The position numbers and the translations under genes are program-made. 38,944 nt of DNA, from positions 1-38,944 of the IMG/VR virus record IMGVR_UViG_3300025102_000090; one strand, 5' to 3'. This DNA comes from a virus. This document shows positions 16,959 through 25,749 of this stretch, in pieces (position 1 is the stretch's first letter; each line of letters opens with the position of its first letter). The notes below the pieces were generated by a model that was given only the letters and a program-made list of their open reading frames with translations, searched no databases and was not told the origin of the DNA.

Positions 16959-17798
16959 TTAGAATGTTATTGTTCCTGTACCTGCTGTAAATGATATTAC
17001 AGTGTCTCCAGATACAGTTGAAGTTGAATGTGTTAATCCTCCTGATATTGTTGGTGTAGCTCCTGTAAATCTTAAAATTACAATTCCTGATCCCCCGGGG
17101 GCTCCTTGATAATTATATAAACCACCAGAAGAATAATTGCCATCACCACCGGCGCCTTCGCCACCAATTCCTCTATTAGCTGCACCAGCAACTGCAATAT
17201 CATAGGTTCCGCCTCCTTCACCGTGCCCACCGCCACCATAAGTTACATTGCTTCCTGTTATATTGTTTGTAACACCAGCGCCTCCGTTTCCTTGTGTGTT
17301 GCTTCCAGAAGAAGCACCTCCAGCACCCCCAGCACCACCGCCACCGGATGATGCACAACAACCAGCACCCATATTCCCACCAGCATTGCCTGCAGTTGCA
17401 GAACCACCTAAAGCACCAACTATACCGCCAGCACCACCACCGGATGCCCCTGATCTTCCATGATTACCACTGCTTAAAGCACCTGACTGTTGAGAACTAC
17501 CTCCGCCACCACCACCAGTGGCGGTTATATCATGAAAAATAGAATCCCCACCGTTTGGGCCACGCACTGATGCACCTGTCCACGAGCCACCATTAGAAGT
17601 AGGGGCGACTTGCACGATAAGATTTGTTCCTAAAGAAAAATCCGCTGTAGAGGTTACAACAGCACCACCGCCGCCTCCGCCACCTGCTCTATCATTGCTA
17701 GGAGATCCACCACCGCCTGTGCCACCTGCACCAACAATTAAATATTGTATGCTTATATTTCCTTTAAAAGCAGAAAGCATTATAGTATCGCCTAACAT
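16959..17798 (-). CDS. Polyglycine-rich tail adhesin (279 aa)
   Basis: Roughly 40% glycine by eye. The N-terminal strand ISIQYLIVGAGGTGGGGS leads into many GGGG/GGAGG blocks up to about residue 230, and the C-terminus returns to beta strands (GGSGIVILRFTG, then GDTVISFTAGTGTITF). This is the layout of the glycine-rich domain found in phage tail proteins. It recalls the stacked polyglycine helices of T-even-type gp38 adhesins, which carry receptor-binding loops between the glycine helices. A Cys pair (GAGCCASSGG) lies in a putative exposed loop near 145. It is flanked by two copies of the small beta module, suggesting a mosaic cassette. Host-receptor binding is likely; the specific receptor is unknown. 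Confidence 0.75.
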   Translation of the reverse strand: MLGDTIMLSAFKGNISIQYLIVGAGGTGGGGSPSNDRAGGGGGGGAVVTSTADFSLGTNLIVQVAPTSNGGSWTGASVRGPNGGDSIFHDITATGGGGGGSSQQSGALSSGNHGRSGASGGGAGGIVGALGGSATAGNAGGNMGAGCCASSGGGGAGGAGGASSGSNTQGNGGAGVTNNITGSNVTYGGGGHGEGGGTYDIAVAGAANRGIGGEGAGGDGNYSSGGLYNYQGAPGGSGIVILRFTGATPTISGGLTHSTSTVSGDTVISFTAGTGTITF

Positions 17799-18155
17799 TT
17801 ATGAAGCTATTTGTGATATTGTATACCAAAATTCAGTTGCACCAACGCACATAATTTGTATTAAATTTTTCTTTGCATTAGTATCATCATAGTCTCCTGC
17901 TATTTTATTAAATGTATTAGCAGAACCACCAACGTTTAAAGTTATAGTATATGAATTACCCGTTCCTGTTATTATAAAAGCTTTTGATATACCAATTACC
18001 GGATCTGTAATATTTAATGTTGTATTTGATGTAGGCGTTAGCGTAAATATCTGAGCACTATCGTAATCCACATTAACTGTTGTCGCTGGCGTTAAAGCCG
18101 TAATTGTATTAAATCCACCAGTTAATAATTCTGGTTTTACTTTGGTTTGTGCCAT
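17799..18155 (-). CDS. Small beta-module tail protein, paralogue B (118 aa)
   Basis: Same length and layout as the protein at 16601-16957: TTVNVDYDSAQIFTLTPTSN, NITDPVIGISKAFIITG, GDYDDTNAKKNLIQIMCV and EFWYTISQ. The two flank the polyglycine gene, so an ancestral unit was probably duplicated around, or together with, that gene. The stop lies directly next to the start of the polyglycine gene. No membrane or signal sequence. Inferred to be a tail-tip or fibre-associated module. Confidence 0.7.
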   Translation of the reverse strand: MAQTKVKPELLTGGFNTITALTPATTVNVDYDSAQIFTLTPTSNTTLNITDPVIGISKAFIITGTGNSYTITLNVGGSANTFNKIAGDYDDTNAKKNLIQIMCVGATEFWYTISQIAS

Positions 18156-18158
18156 AAT

Positions 18159-18743
18159 TTATGAATATGCGGATACTGTTAATAAAGGGTAGGTCCATAC
18201 GCTATCGCCAGACGCGCTATTACCATCCATCCAAGTATTTGTGTTCATACTAGATGTATATGAAGAATCATATCTTCTTGCCTTCATTTTTATTGTTTTG
18301 CCTGTTGTCCAATTTGAAAATTTGCCATTTGGTATATCATCGCTCGCAGCGGTTAAATCAAAAACAAAATCCATTCTACCCTGCATTGTGCCATAAGCAT
18401 AAGAAGCTGTATAACCATCACTAGATGACAGCTGCCTATATGCGGCAGTAACTTCCAAGTCGTCAACATATAATCTAAAGTGCGATATACCAGATCTGGA
18501 CGTGGGGTCAAATTTAAAAATGTATTCATAGTGAACATATTTTGTATCTGTAGGCGGTACATACGTTATTGAACTCCCAATAATATCCGCGTAGCTATTA
18601 TTTGTTGTTTGACCACCCGTTACATTTTCAAGCGTATATGATGAAGAAATTCCTTCAACTGTTCTGCCATCACAAATACCTGATATTGACTCAATTAAAT
18701 TATTAGAAGAGGCTACTATAAAAAAATCCGTAAAATTTCCCAT
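18159..18743 (-). CDS. Tandem tail-fibre paralogue 3 (194 aa)
   Basis: Third of three consecutive homologous genes. All begin MGN(F/L)(S/T)xxFxxxxxxN and share SGICDGRTV, SSYTLENVT, SITYVPPTDTKYVHYEY, GISHFRLYVDD, EWIL/FVFDLTA, GKFSNWTTGKTIKMKARRY and WTYPLLTVSAYS patterns in order. All-beta, probably a jelly-roll-like binding domain. The start at 18743 overlaps the stop of paralogue 2 by one base (TAATG). Likely to be alternative or co-assembled receptor-binding tips on one tail; the ligand is unknown. Confidence 0.7.
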   Translation of the reverse strand: MGNFTDFFIVASSNNLIESISGICDGRTVEGISSSYTLENVTGGQTTNNSYADIIGSSITYVPPTDTKYVHYEYIFKFDPTSRSGISHFRLYVDDLEVTAAYRQLSSSDGYTASYAYGTMQGRMDFVFDLTAASDDIPNGKFSNWTTGKTIKMKARRYDSSYTSSMNTNTWMDGNSASGDSVWTYPLLTVSAYS

Positions 18744-19327
18744 TATGAATATGCTATTACTGTTAATACAGGCTTAGTAAAAACTTCATTACCACTAGCT
18801 GATGTTCCATCCTCATATGTATTTGCATTAGCTGCCGCTTGATATGTGCTGCTGTATTCTCTACCTGTAACTTTTATAGTTTTGCTAGACGTCCAATTAG
18901 AAAATTTTCCATTAGCCGCGTCATCACTTGTGGCGGTTAAATCAAATACGTATTCCATTGTATTTGTAAAACTCCCATGCTGACTAGAGTGAGACCCTTT
19001 ATATTGACTAGCAAAGTGCGAATATGCTGGTATTATTTCTGTACTATCTACATAAAGTCTAAAATGTGAAATTCCACTAGATCCTTTTGAGTCCCATTTA
19101 AAATTAAATCTATATAAAACGTATTTGGTATCAGAAGGAGGTGTATAAGCTATGCTACTACCAGATATATCTACATAGCTTGTGCTTAAATTTGTAGCGG
19201 CTGTTACTGATTGTAGTGTATAATTACCAGATGGAACTGTAATGACTCTGCCGTCACAAGTTCCCGATATAACCTCTAAAACATTATTGCCTGTAGTCGC
19301 TGGAAATATATCGCTTAAATTACCCAT
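18743..19327 (-). CDS. Tandem tail-fibre paralogue 2 (194 aa)
   Basis: Second of three tandem copies. MGNLSDIFPATTGNNVLEVI, SGTCDGR, SIAYTPPSDTKYVLYRFNFK, GISHFRLYVDSTEI, EYVFDLTATSDDAANGKFSN and KPVLTVIAYS match its neighbours along the full length. The greatest differences from its neighbours are in the central loops (about 100-125 and 150-175), which would be the surface-exposed tips. The start overlaps the stop of paralogue 1 by eight bases. Confidence 0.7.
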   Translation of the reverse strand: MGNLSDIFPATTGNNVLEVISGTCDGRVITVPSGNYTLQSVTAATNLSTSYVDISGSSIAYTPPSDTKYVLYRFNFKWDSKGSSGISHFRLYVDSTEIIPAYSHFASQYKGSHSSQHGSFTNTMEYVFDLTATSDDAANGKFSNWTSSKTIKVTGREYSSTYQAAANANTYEDGTSASGNEVFTKPVLTVIAYS

Positions 19328-19940
19328 ATGCTATTATTGTTAATGTAGGCTTTCTCCAAGAATACGTATCTGAGTTTCCTCCGGAATAAAGATTCCCTCC
19401 ATCTCTCCAATAATTAGAATGAGGAGCTGACCTATAAGTGCTGCTGTAGTCTCTAAATTTAATGCTTATAGTTTTATCACTAGTCCAGTTGGCAAATTTG
19501 CCTTGTGATGCATTATCAGAACTTACCGTTAAATCAAACACCCAATAAAACGTATGTGTCCAGCCAGGATGAAAACTGTTATGATTCCCAGAATAATTAC
19601 TTGAAATAGTTGTTTTTGATTTTGTTATAACTGTCCCGTCAATATCTATATAATAATGACTTATTCCTGTTGATCCTCTTGTATTATTTGTATTATATCT
19701 CGATCCCCATTTCATATCAAATCTATATAACACAGATTTTGCATCCGCGGGTGGAGTATATGTTATAGGGCTTCCTGTTACGGTTGCATAACTAGTCGTG
19801 CCAAACTGCTTTGAAGTAACGTTTTGTAAGACATATGAATTATCATTAACAGTTACTGTTCTTCCATCAGCTGTGCCCTGCACTATTTCTAATACATTTG
19901 TACTGGAAGCTGCTGGAAAAAATGTTGATAAATTACCCAT
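19320..19940 (-). CDS. Tandem tail-fibre paralogue 1 (206 aa)
   Basis: First of the tandem trio, 12 residues longer because of an insertion near 80 (WGSRYNTNNTRGSTGISHYY) and a longer C-terminal loop (GGNLYSGGNSDTYSW). It shares the start MGNLSTFFPAASSTNVLEIV, TADGRTV, SPITYTPPADAKSVLYRFDM, WVFDLTVSSD, GKFANWTSDKTISIKFRDYS and KPTLTIIAYG with the others. The conserved Cys of the CDGR motif is Ala here. It directly follows the 1504-aa fibre, so it may bind or cap it. Confidence 0.7.
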   Translation of the reverse strand: MGNLSTFFPAASSTNVLEIVQGTADGRTVTVNDNSYVLQNVTSKQFGTTSYATVTGSPITYTPPADAKSVLYRFDMKWGSRYNTNNTRGSTGISHYYIDIDGTVITKSKTTISSNYSGNHNSFHPGWTHTFYWVFDLTVSSDNASQGKFANWTSDKTISIKFRDYSSTYRSAPHSNYWRDGGNLYSGGNSDTYSWRKPTLTIIAYG

Positions 19941-19941
19941 A

Positions 19942-22900
19942 TTATTGTCCTATTATTACCCAACCTTGATCAACCCCGGAGTATATTAATTCAAAACTAG
20001 CAGATGCTGTATCTAATGTTAAATTAGCTGCAGCACCCATAATTTTTTTATTGTTTGCTCCCAGCACACAAGTTGCAACACCAGACCTATTGGATACTTT
20101 TACACTGTCACCAACCTGAGGATTAGCAGGTAATGTCAAAGTTAAATTAGCTGTTAATACATATACACTGTTTGCAACAGCAGTCGTGTTACTAGATATA
20201 ACACCTACAGTCGGTTTATGCGATGGGACAGTTAATAGGCCGCCGCTGTTAACAGACATTATTTCAATAGTATAGTTATTGTCCGGTGCAGTAGTAAATG
20301 TTATAACCCTATTCGATAAAGAATAAGTTGACTTCTCTTGGTATACTCCTTGAAGGAATACCATTGTAAACTTTTCATCTGTAGGATTACCATTCACAAG
20401 TGTAAATGCGGTTTGACTACCTGTACCTGTAAAAGCATCATATTCCATATATGATGACTGCTGTACATTAACGGCACCCATGTGCATTACCTCTATAGTA
20501 TAACCATTTTGAGGTGCTGTGCTAAAAGTTATTATATTATTAGCAACTACATATGTTGACTTTTCTTGGTATACACCTTGAATAAAAACAAATGTAAAGT
20601 CTTCACTTGTGGGGTTTGACCCTAATGTAAAGCTAGTAGCTGAACCATTACCTGTAAAGGTGTTTTTGTTCATTGCAGAAGCACCTGATACAGTTACAGC
20701 TTTAACATTTATTATTTCTATATTGTCAGTACCAGCATGTGGTGCTGAAGAAAAAGTAATAACGTTACCAGCACTGCTATAGTTAAGCTTAGATTGATAT
20801 ACACCGTCTACATAAACTTGCGTATTAACTTCGTCTGTTATAGGCGAAGTTAAAGTAAACTGAGTTGTTGACCCGTTACCAGAAAATGTATTTCTTTCAA
20901 TAGCAGATGTATCTCCACCACCACCAGCAATAGCTCCCCAAGCACCGTCTGCATAACCTTCAAACTGATTATCAGTAGTGCTGTATCTTAGCATACCATT
21001 TGCGGCAGTAGGCCTTTGAGCTGTAGTTCCTACCGGAACTTTTATTGCGTCTGTGCTATTTATATCAAGCTTAACAGACGGGCTGCTAGTACCTATTCCT
21101 ACTTTTCCGTTTTCTGTAACGTGTAAAGTCTGAATTTCAGTATTAGAAGAATTATAGTGCCCTAGTGTTAATACATCATTTACAACAGAGCCAATAAATC
21201 CTGAATATCCATCACCCGCTGCTTCGCTATTTCCGTAGTGCCTAAATTTAAGTATTTTATCTTGATTAGTCTCACCATTTAAAATAACAGTAGTTGCTTC
21301 AGCTGTTTCTGTATTTATATCTAAATGCCCTTGAGGGCTAGAAGTACCTATTCCTACTTTGCCATCGGATTCAATCCGCATTCTCTCGTTTGCACCCCTA
21401 GTTCTAAAGATTATATGACTATTAAAATCATCTCTATAATCTGTTAAGATTAATCCTGAGTTATTACCACCACCTGCGTCATATTTAAAATCTGCATAAG
21501 CATTTTGGTTTCTATAAAGCTTTAGAATTGCTAAATCAGCAGCAGCACCCCCTGTTTGAAGTCTAAGTTCTGTATCTCCTGAAGAAGCTACTTCAAGAGC
21601 AGAACTAGGACTCGAAGTTCCTATTCCAACTTGGCCAGAACTATTTATGCGCATGTGCTCCGAACCATTTCTTGAGAATCTTGTATAAGCACCTGCGGCA
21701 TCTATAGTAATTGGATAGCCACTATCTATTAAGAATCCATCAGTAGTTCTATTATCATACTCAATTCCAACAGAAGCATATACTGTAGTATCGGAATTAA
21801 AGGTCCATTGTATGTCTCCTTTAGTTCCTCCAACGCCAGATTTAAGTTTTAGATTAGCGTTGCTAGCATCTAAAATTGCATTACCAGCAACCTCTATTTT
21901 TTCAGTAGGACTAGAAGTTCCTATTCCTATTTTACCCGAAGACTCTGTAATAATAGAATCTGCTACAGCTGAGGTTGCTGAAAATTTAGCTATCTTATTA
22001 GCTGTTCCAGCACCAGTTATTCCACCCGATGGTAAAGCTTGGTTTTCCCATCTGCCGTTTGAACTGTTGTAGCGTATGACTTGGTCATTGCTAACACTGC
22101 TTATATCTACGTCTTGTAAATCACCCAGTGAGGCTGAAGCTGATACGCCTCCTAAATCAACAGAAGCTAAACCTCTAAATGCACCAGCTGTTAATATTTT
22201 TGCTTGAGCAGTATCATTTACAGCAGTAGCATTGCCTTTTAGTACAATAGCGCCAAGATATATGGCTTGGTCAGAAGTATTTTCTGCTTCTAAAAAGTCT
22301 TCAAGTATATATTCTTTTTCAGCATCAATTATGCTGGCATAAGTATCATGCCCGTAGTAAGAAACTACTATATTTGGTGTTCCTGGAAAATAAAATAATC
22401 TCTGTACGGCAAAATTACCGCCAGAGACTGTTTGTAAAGTTCCAGAACCATTGTCGTATTTTGTTGGGTCTAATACAGTATAACCATTGCCACTAGGACC
22501 ATCATCTAAAACAAATCCTCCTGAATTATTCCTGTAATACCTATGTATAACACACTGGGTTTTAGCAGAGTCTGAAACAGTAGATGGGTTTTCTGGATCA
22601 GCAGTATAGTTTCTGCCTAAAGCAAAAGCAACACCTGCTGCTCTATTTATAGATAGATTAGCCCCATTTGCAGATACCTTATGACCTGATTTTTTAAGAG
22701 GGCCAAATATATTAGCAAACTCATTTATTTGAGCTGTATTATCGTATGCTGTAATTGGAAATGTTTTTACAAACTTAAGTACACCTTCGCTGTGTATAGC
22801 ACTTCCTATTGTTATGTTGTTTCTCTTTTGGGCATCTGTAAACGCTGTAGCTTGCTGTTGAACAGCTCCGTTAACATCTACATATATCCAGGAGTTAAGT

Positions 22901-24456
22901 TGTTCTGTATTACCAGAATCTAAGTTAGATACTGTTATAGTTTGCTGAGCCCAAGAAATCTTTTTAATTTCAGGGTGTGGATCAGACCCGCTTGCTTTGT
23001 TTATATCATTTATTATACCATCGCCCGCGGCAATAGTAAATTGTGTACCATTAGCAACAGATAGTTCACCACCATTTAATATACCGGTTGATAATACTTC
23101 TGTTAAGTAATCAATGCTTAAATCTTTATCATCATATCTAAAATGCAAAACATCATTACCACTTTCGGTACTAAAATATATACCGTTGTCAAAAGTTGGA
23201 GTTGATGATTGTGCATTAGATAATTGAATAGAATCACCTACTGTTAGATCACTTGCAATTGTTACATCATCAGGGAGACCAACCGTAAACGATGTTGGTA
23301 AGTTTTGAGCACCCGTTGGGCTTACTTCAACTTCATTAGAAGTACCTGCAACTGTAATGGTGGGCTTATTTTGTATAAATGCGTCAGAAGTGTTGTCTGT
23401 CTCGTTGTAATTAGCCTGCACATTAACCTCTGCTCCTGCAGAAATACTGGTTAATTTCGTTCTTTCGCTTGAAGTTATTATTTCACCAGAACCCGCATTT
23501 GTAACGTCGTTTAACTCTGTAACACTGTGAGTGCTAAGATCAGTTAAATCAGTAGGTTTATTTTGTATAAATGCATCATTTGCACTATCGGATTGAGCCC
23601 AATTTGATTGCACATTAACTTCAGCATTAGTTGCAATACTATTGAGTTTTGCTAATAAATTAGAAGTAAAATCTTCAGTTGATAAGCCTTTACCGGCAAC
23701 TTTATCTTCTTTAGTAGCCATAGCAGTGTTCAGACTAGCTATAGAAGCATTGTTAGCTTTTATATAATCTACAACTTCTTGCAGTGTATCTAAAGACGGA
23801 TCATTACTTGCAATTGCAGCGTTTATTAAATCTACTAAATCTTTTAATATTTTACCTTGAGCTGCAGATAATACTTTTGTGCTGTCTGTTGATGTTAAGT
23901 TGTCTACAATATCATCAGGTGTTAAAGCATTTAAATCAGCCGCTGAAACAAAACCAAACGGTGCTAAAACAATATTTGCAGCAGTGGGATTGCCGCTACT
24001 AGCCTTCATTGTAACACTTAGTAGTTTGCCACCTTGTATATCTGTAATATTAGTTACATTAAAAACAGCAAAATTATCTACAGTGTCATTTAATATATCA
24101 GTAACTTTAATATTTTGATTTACCATAAAAGGTAAAACGTTTGATATATCTGCTGAGTTAGCGCTTTCTGTTGAAACTGCTATTTTATCAATATTCGCCC
24201 AACTAAATTGCAAAGGTGCCGTAGGGTTTACATCATATTCAATATTACCAGAGTCAATTGTGCTATTATCATATTTTCCTCCGTAGTTAAATTGATAGCC
24301 TATCTTAGCCCCGTCTGCAATACCTTCTTTAGCAAAAAATGCAGCAATATCACTTATTTGAAATAACTTAGTAGAGTTGTCCGCCGCATCATTACCTACT
24401 AGTTTATCACCACCAGTGATAGTGGTATCGGTTGAATATTGTTGTATTCTAGCCAT
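19942..24456 (-). CDS. Long tail fibre (1504 aa)
   Basis: The N-terminus MARIQQYSTDTTITGGDKLV shares a motif with the fibre at 27442-29571 and probably attaches the fibre to the tail. Residues 170-370 hold helical and shaft-like segments, including two copies of the GAEVNVQxxxxxxDxxSDAFIQNKP unit. Four GIGTSSP repeats occur at about 845, 942, 1035 and 1120, each ending a roughly 90-residue beta unit. Three tandem units of about 75 residues (FTGxGSxTxFTL, then FVxLQGVYQEKSTY) follow at about 1185-1410. The last 90 residues (AVANSVYVLTANLTLTLPAN and SFELIYSGVDQGWVIIGQ) form the shared C-terminal beta module. It is the longest gene in the window and very likely a homotrimeric host-recognition fibre. 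Confidence 0.85.
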   Translation of the reverse strand: MARIQQYSTDTTITGGDKLVGNDAADNSTKLFQISDIAAFFAKEGIADGAKIGYQFNYGGKYDNSTIDSGNIEYDVNPTAPLQFSWANIDKIAVSTESANSADISNVLPFMVNQNIKVTDILNDTVDNFAVFNVTNITDIQGGKLLSVTMKASSGNPTAANIVLAPFGFVSAADLNALTPDDIVDNLTSTDSTKVLSAAQGKILKDLVDLINAAIASNDPSLDTLQEVVDYIKANNASIASLNTAMATKEDKVAGKGLSTEDFTSNLLAKLNSIATNAEVNVQSNWAQSDSANDAFIQNKPTDLTDLSTHSVTELNDVTNAGSGEIITSSERTKLTSISAGAEVNVQANYNETDNTSDAFIQNKPTITVAGTSNEVEVSPTGAQNLPTSFTVGLPDDVTIASDLTVGDSIQLSNAQSSTPTFDNGIYFSTESGNDVLHFRYDDKDLSIDYLTEVLSTGILNGGELSVANGTQFTIAAGDGIINDINKASGSDPHPEIKKISWAQQTITVSNLDSGNTEQLNSWIYVDVNGAVQQQATAFTDAQKRNNITIGSAIHSEGVLKFVKTFPITAYDNTAQINEFANIFGPLKKSGHKVSANGANLSINRAAGVAFALGRNYTADPENPSTVSDSAKTQCVIHRYYRNNSGGFVLDDGPSGNGYTVLDPTKYDNGSGTLQTVSGGNFAVQRLFYFPGTPNIVVSYYGHDTYASIIDAEKEYILEDFLEAENTSDQAIYLGAIVLKGNATAVNDTAQAKILTAGAFRGLASVDLGGVSASASLGDLQDVDISSVSNDQVIRYNSSNGRWENQALPSGGITGAGTANKIAKFSATSAVADSIITESSGKIGIGTSSPTEKIEVAGNAILDASNANLKLKSGVGGTKGDIQWTFNSDTTVYASVGIEYDNRTTDGFLIDSGYPITIDAAGAYTRFSRNGSEHMRINSSGQVGIGTSSPSSALEVASSGDTELRLQTGGAAADLAILKLYRNQNAYADFKYDAGGGNNSGLILTDYRDDFNSHIIFRTRGANERMRIESDGKVGIGTSSPQGHLDINTETAEATTVILNGETNQDKILKFRHYGNSEAAGDGYSGFIGSVVNDVLTLGHYNSSNTEIQTLHVTENGKVGIGTSSPSVKLDINSTDAIKVPVGTTAQRPTAANGMLRYSTTDNQFEGYADGAWGAIAGGGGDTSAIERNTFSGNGSTTQFTLTSPITDEVNTQVYVDGVYQSKLNYSSAGNVITFSSAPHAGTDNIEIINVKAVTVSGASAMNKNTFTGNGSATSFTLGSNPTSEDFTFVFIQGVYQEKSTYVVANNIITFSTAPQNGYTIEVMHMGAVNVQQSSYMEYDAFTGTGSQTAFTLVNGNPTDEKFTMVFLQGVYQEKSTYSLSNRVITFTTAPDNNYTIEIMSVNSGGLLTVPSHKPTVGVISSNTTAVANSVYVLTANLTLTLPANPQVGDSVKVSNRSGVATCVLGANNKKIMGAAANLTLDTASASFELIYSGVDQGWVIIGQ

Positions 24457-25364
24457 TATGGATAATGATTAATTGAGCTTACTGTATCGGCCACTCCTGC
24501 CCCTGAGCTGTTAAGATTATAGCCTGCGGTAGGAACCCATACGGTTGAAAATGTCATATAAGTAGGATTAGCATCATTTGTCAATGTCATATCATATTGA
24601 GCATTAAAACTTGAAGGCAAATTTCCAGAAGGCAGCGAGGAATTTATGTTGGATAAATACCAAATTTGTAACGGCCCACCACCAGTACTCCAGTAATAAG
24701 TTCCTGAATACGACGCCACACCGTGATTTGTTTGAGTTGCATACGTTGCAGTAGTGCTCCCCCCATTGAATTGAGCCCTAGCCTGAGCAGAATTTTGAGT
24801 CGTTAAAAAAGACCAGGGTATGCTCCCATTGGTTGTAAAACTGTGCGTAACCCTAAAAGATGCACCATTTGCCCATCTCGTTACGCCATTTACTACAGTT
24901 GTATTATTTACAAGATTACTAACGCTAACTGAACCATTTATAGATATGTTTGATACACTGGGCCCGGCCGCTTGCGTTAAAGTTCTAGATGTAGGTACCC
25001 CTGACGCTAACGTAGTACTGCCTTGAGGAGCTATTGTAACACCTGGACTTCTTTGTCCTGCTCCATAACTATTGTTAGCACTTATTACAATATTAAAAGC
25101 TTGGCTTGCAGAGCTTAATGATTGCGAACCTAATGAGCCTGCCCCATTTGCTCCTGTTAAATTAAATGCAGCACCTACTTCACCACCTATATTTAATACT
25201 CTAGTTTCGCCTGCATTTGATACAGTTGAAGTATCTGCAAAAGCAAAACTTTGTATTTCTTTTGTATTTGGGTATACTTCTTCATGCCCAATATAGCCTT
25301 TTGTCATATCAACAATGCCTAGCTTTATAGCTGATATGTTTGCATTTTCAATGTTAGAAGGCAT
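24456..25364 (-). CDS. Tail/fibre-associated protein (302 aa)
   Basis: Starts MPSNIENANISAIKLGIVDM, then KGYIGHEEVYPNT, a short N-terminal pattern (lxxIxLGxxxxxKxYxGxxxVYP) seen in tail-attached proteins of Bacteroidota phages. A Ser/Thr/Asn/Gly-rich all-beta body follows, without membrane segments. Its stop overlaps the 1504-aa fibre start by one base (TAATG), so translation of the fibre may depend on it. Likely a fibre connector or adhesin; unidentified. Confidence 0.65.
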   Translation of the reverse strand: MPSNIENANISAIKLGIVDMTKGYIGHEEVYPNTKEIQSFAFADTSTVSNAGETRVLNIGGEVGAAFNLTGANGAGSLGSQSLSSASQAFNIVISANNSYGAGQRSPGVTIAPQGSTTLASGVPTSRTLTQAAGPSVSNISINGSVSVSNLVNNTTVVNGVTRWANGASFRVTHSFTTNGSIPWSFLTTQNSAQARAQFNGGSTTATYATQTNHGVASYSGTYYWSTGGGPLQIWYLSNINSSLPSGNLPSSFNAQYDMTLTNDANPTYMTFSTVWVPTAGYNLNSSGAGVADTVSSINHYP

Positions 25365-25365
25365 A

Positions 25366-25749
25366 CTAAGCTGTTATAATATAAAATGTATCTGGATCGT
25401 ATAAATCTATTTGATACCCTGAAGTAACACTTGAAGAGTATGCAGACGTAAAATCTACAATTACGCTTGTGCCATTAGGTACTCCAGAAACAGTACCCTG
25501 AGTTCTATTTGTATTACTTCCTGACCCTGCTGTAACAAATACAATATCGTTAACTGTAAATATACTAGATGATGATACTGTAAAAGTGACAGAAGATGCA
25601 CCTGAAGGAGCTCCGCTGGTAGTACCTGTTGCTGCTAAACCATTATATTGCGTCTGATTACCTCTCCAAAAGTTTAGTAGGCTTTCATTATTTCCAGTGG
25701 CAGCTTTATAATAATGCTGACCACCTATTCTTGTTGTTAAATTTGCCAT
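25366..25749 (-). CDS. Small beta tail protein (127 aa)
   Basis: All-beta. It contains TSGAPSGASSVTFTVSSSSI followed by FTVNDIVFVT and TVSGVPNGTSVIVDFTSAYS, a pattern shared with the protein at 26699-27124 (SAPSSASSLTITSSDI, NGDVVYVT). It ends YDPDTFYIITA, matching the KLYITF ending of its relative. The two genes flank the second polyglycine gene, the same layout as the small beta modules that flank the first one. Virion accessory protein by context. Confidence 0.65.
   Translation of the reverse strand: MANLTTRIGGQHYYKAATGNNESLLNFWRGNQTQYNGLAATGTTSGAPSGASSVTFTVSSSSIFTVNDIVFVTAGSGSNTNRTQGTVSGVPNGTSVIVDFTSAYSSSVTSGYQIDLYDPDTFYIITA

Noticed and set aside
17248-17542. Plus-strand Pro-rich and His/Gln-rich ORFs opposite the polyglycine gene
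   Set aside because: They are complements of GGN glycine codons, which read as Pro, Ala or His in the antisense frames; no independent support.
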